A stretch of DNA of 64,000 nt from Gammaproteobacteria bacterium (GTDB lineage Bacteria; Pseudomonadota; Gammaproteobacteria; Pseudomonadales; Cellvibrionaceae). The stretch lies in contig SEBV01000010.1 of assembly GCA_004172865.1 (NCBI GenBank), forward strand, positions 310,001-374,000, read 5' to 3'. Shown piece after piece: positions 62,537 through 64,000 of this stretch (positions within the stretch are counted from its first letter, which is position 1; the number at the start of each line of letters is the position of its first letter). The position numbers and the translations under genes are program-made. The notes below the pieces were generated by a model. The model was not told the DNA's origin. It saw only the letters and a list, made by a program, of their open reading frames with translations, and made no database searches.

Positions 62537-64000
62537 ATGACTGACCATCAAGGTTTGCCAGATCTTCAATCATTGGCCGCAATGGCCAATGAACTTTTTC
62601 AAGCGCTACCGAATGCCGAGACTATAGTTTCTGGTTTACGTCCAATTATTGCTCAGCAAGCTCCGCAGAGTTTGCCACAGCGCCCGCAGTTTGGACGCAG
62701 CCTGTCGAACGTTGATACAAGTGAAGCCAATTTTGCATCGGCACCCTTCGTACCATCGCGCGAAGCGGAAAAACAAACGTCAACACTTCCTGCCTCCAAT
62801 TATTATTTTGCCAATAATGAAAGCGCTTACCCGCTTGCGAATTTGCAAATTGATCAATTGGCAACTCAAGTTTCCCCGCAAGCTTTTGGTTTGCCTGGCG
62901 ATAATGAGTTAAGAGATTTGCTGGCAGAAGACAGATTTGTCACGTCGAATAATTCATCGCGCGCTGCATCGCCAACGTCAAGTGGATTACAAGTTCCGCA
63001 TGCGCTGGAAAGCAACGCAGGTCATTATCATCAGCCACAGTCATCTGTTAGCGACCGCGTTTCGCCTAACGCTTCGGGTTTGCCAGGCGAGCGCGATATT
63101 CAGCAATTACTTTCTGCAGAATTTAGTTTTACAAAATTCGATGCGCCTAATCGCTCTGCATCGCCAGCACCAGATTCGCGTTTTTATTTTTTAGATTCAA
63201 ATACGCAACCTGTGTTTGGCAATTCACCAAAACAAGGACAATTCGCAGCGGAATCGCAAGGTTTTGATATACATGCAATCCGCCGCGATTTTCCGATTTT
63301 ATCCGAACGAGTGAATGGCAAGCCTTTAGTCTGGTTTGATAATGCGGCAACAACGCATAAGCCTAAAGCGGTGATTGATCGTGTTAGTTATTTTTACGAA
63401 CACGAAAATTCCAATATCCATCGTGCGGCTCATGAACTTGCTGCGCGCGCTACTGATGCTTATGAAGGTGCTCGCAACAAAGTTGCAAAATTTCTCGGTG
63501 CGAAATCATCTGATGAAATTATTTTTGTTCGCGGCGCAACTGAAGGCATTAATTTATTAGCAAATACCTTTGGTCAGCAACACGTTGGCGAAGGCGATGA
63601 AATTATCGTTTCGCAATTGGAACATCACGCCAATATTGTTCCCTGGAGTATGCTTGCATCGCGAGTGGGTGCAAAATTACGCGTGATTCCCGTTGACGAT
63701 AGCGGCCAGATTTTGTTGGATGAATTTAGTAAGCTCATTAACGGTCGCACAAAATTAGTGTCTGTTACGCAAGTGTCAAACGCGCTTGGAACTGTGACAC
63801 CGATTAAAGATATTATCGATATTGCGCACGCCAATGGTGTGCCTGTTATTGTCGATGGTGCGCAATCGGTATCGCACATGAGTGTGAATGTACAAGCGTT
63901 GGACGCCGACTTTTTTGTGTTCTCCGGTCACAAAGTATTTGGACCAACGGGTATCGGCGTTGTGTATGGCAAAGCTGAACATTTGAAAAATCTTTCGCCT
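62537..64000 (+). CDS. encapsulated SufS-type cysteine desulfurase (3' partial)
   Basis: The open frame runs to the window end (488 codons), so the C-terminus is missing. A Pro/Ser/Ala/Gln-rich, probably disordered N-terminal domain of about 240 residues precedes a SufS/CsdA domain starting at FDIHAIRRDFPIL. The PLP lysine is in FSGHKVFGP (Lys 466), matching SufS Lys 226 after subtracting the extension; LEHHANIVPW and IVDGAQSVSHM are also present. The extension repeats G-L-P-G followed by a Leu-Leu helix (residues 118 and 181) and Tyr/Phe-Tyr-Phe (89 and 216). It should target the enzyme to the shell, where cysteine sulfur is deposited as elemental sulfur. Confidence 0.93.
   Translation, partial: MTDHQGLPDLQSLAAMANELFQALPNAETIVSGLRPIIAQQAPQSLPQRPQFGRSLSNVDTSEANFASAPFVPSREAEKQTSTLPASNYYFANNESAYPLANLQIDQLATQVSPQAFGLPGDNELRDLLAEDRFVTSNNSSRAASPTSSGLQVPHALESNAGHYHQPQSSVSDRVSPNASGLPGERDIQQLLSAEFSFTKFDAPNRSASPAPDSRFYFLDSNTQPVFGNSPKQGQFAAESQGFDIHAIRRDFPILSERVNGKPLVWFDNAATTHKPKAVIDRVSYFYEHENSNIHRAAHELAARATDAYEGARNKVAKFLGAKSSDEIIFVRGATEGINLLANTFGQQHVGEGDEIIVSQLEHHANIVPWSMLASRVGAKLRVIPVDDSGQILLDEFSKLINGRTKLVSVTQVSNALGTVTPIKDIIDIAHANGVPVIVDGAQSVSHMSVNVQALDADFFVFSGHKVFGPTGIGVVYGKAEHLKNLSP

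Noticed and set aside
1-64000. CRISPR arrays, insertion sequences, tRNA genes, prophage
   Set aside because: Looked for regularly spaced repeats, transposase motifs, tRNA T-loop patterns and phage structural genes. The only capsid-fold gene is the encapsulin, which stands in its own metabolic locus without phage genes.

Overview
The window looks like a chromosome segment of a gammaproteobacterium related to Pseudomonas and most like the Cellvibrionaceae. This rests on the Pseudomonas-type order trpE ... trpG-trpD-trpC-vfr-osmC, a Vfr/Crp almost colinear with pseudomonad Vfr, an Mla-type ABC cluster with a PqiC-like lipoprotein, CsrA, several large TonB-dependent receptors and a secreted pectin-type glycoside hydrolase. 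The genus is inferred. I saw no tRNA, rRNA, CRISPR array, transposase or prophage gene.

Region by region. 1-3.5 kb: lipid-transport ABC operon (MlaE-like permease cut by the left edge, ATPase, MlaD, PqiC-like lipoprotein). 3.5-10.7 kb: OsmC protein, Vfr/Crp, then the tryptophan genes and rpe on the minus strand, with two unrelated small genes (DUF1330, tautomerase) inside the trp operon. 10.8-13.2 kb: DUF3530 protein, a GGA-rich RNA that looks like a CsrB/RsmZ-type sponge of CsrA, and a DTW tRNA-modifying enzyme. 13.3-18.4 kb: an SfnR-like sigma54 activator, periplasmic sulfate-binding protein and a TonB receptor.

18.8-47.3 kb, with an outlier unit at 51.2-51.8 kb, is the most unusual part. 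Essentially every product is exported or membrane-bound: two paralogous TonB receptors, a GlcG/HbpS protein, a DsbD/ScsB-like reductase with a thioredoxin-like partner, SMP-30 lactonase, dienelactone hydrolase, a rhodanese fold with Ser in place of Cys, paired DUF6644 membrane proteins, a C-type-lectin-like protein, several c-type cytochromes, a sulfatase, an arylsulfotransferase-like protein, a planctomycete-type DUF1549/DUF1553 plus DUF1501 pair, peroxiredoxin, HtrA protease, TatA-TatB and a secreted metallo-beta-lactamase-fold hydrolase. Eight transcription-unit starts here carry matches to the -24/-12 promoter of sigma54 (TGGCAC-N5-TTGC), one perfect, and most of these units end in a terminator. 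This suggests one sigma54-controlled periplasmic regulon. The SfnR-like activator and the sulfate-binding gene beside it make sulfur scavenging a reasonable hypothesis, not a demonstrated one.

47.3-53.5 kb: an Ldh-family reductase with a DUF4861-GH105 lipoprotein (pectin or rhamnogalacturonan type), then DUF6152, cytochrome c' and a cytochrome b561-type partner. 53.5-59.3 kb: housekeeping and stress genes (RidA, two DUF2934 proteins, DUF72, YihY, CsrA, a YgaP-like protein, class II glutamine amidotransferase, degenerate EAL protein). 59.6-64 kb: a family 2A encapsulin operon: rhodanese, serine acetyltransferase, XRE regulator, SrpI-like shell protein, and a SufS-type cysteine desulfurase with a long disordered cargo-loading N-terminus, cut by the right edge. 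These would make, load and supply a sulfur-storing protein compartment.
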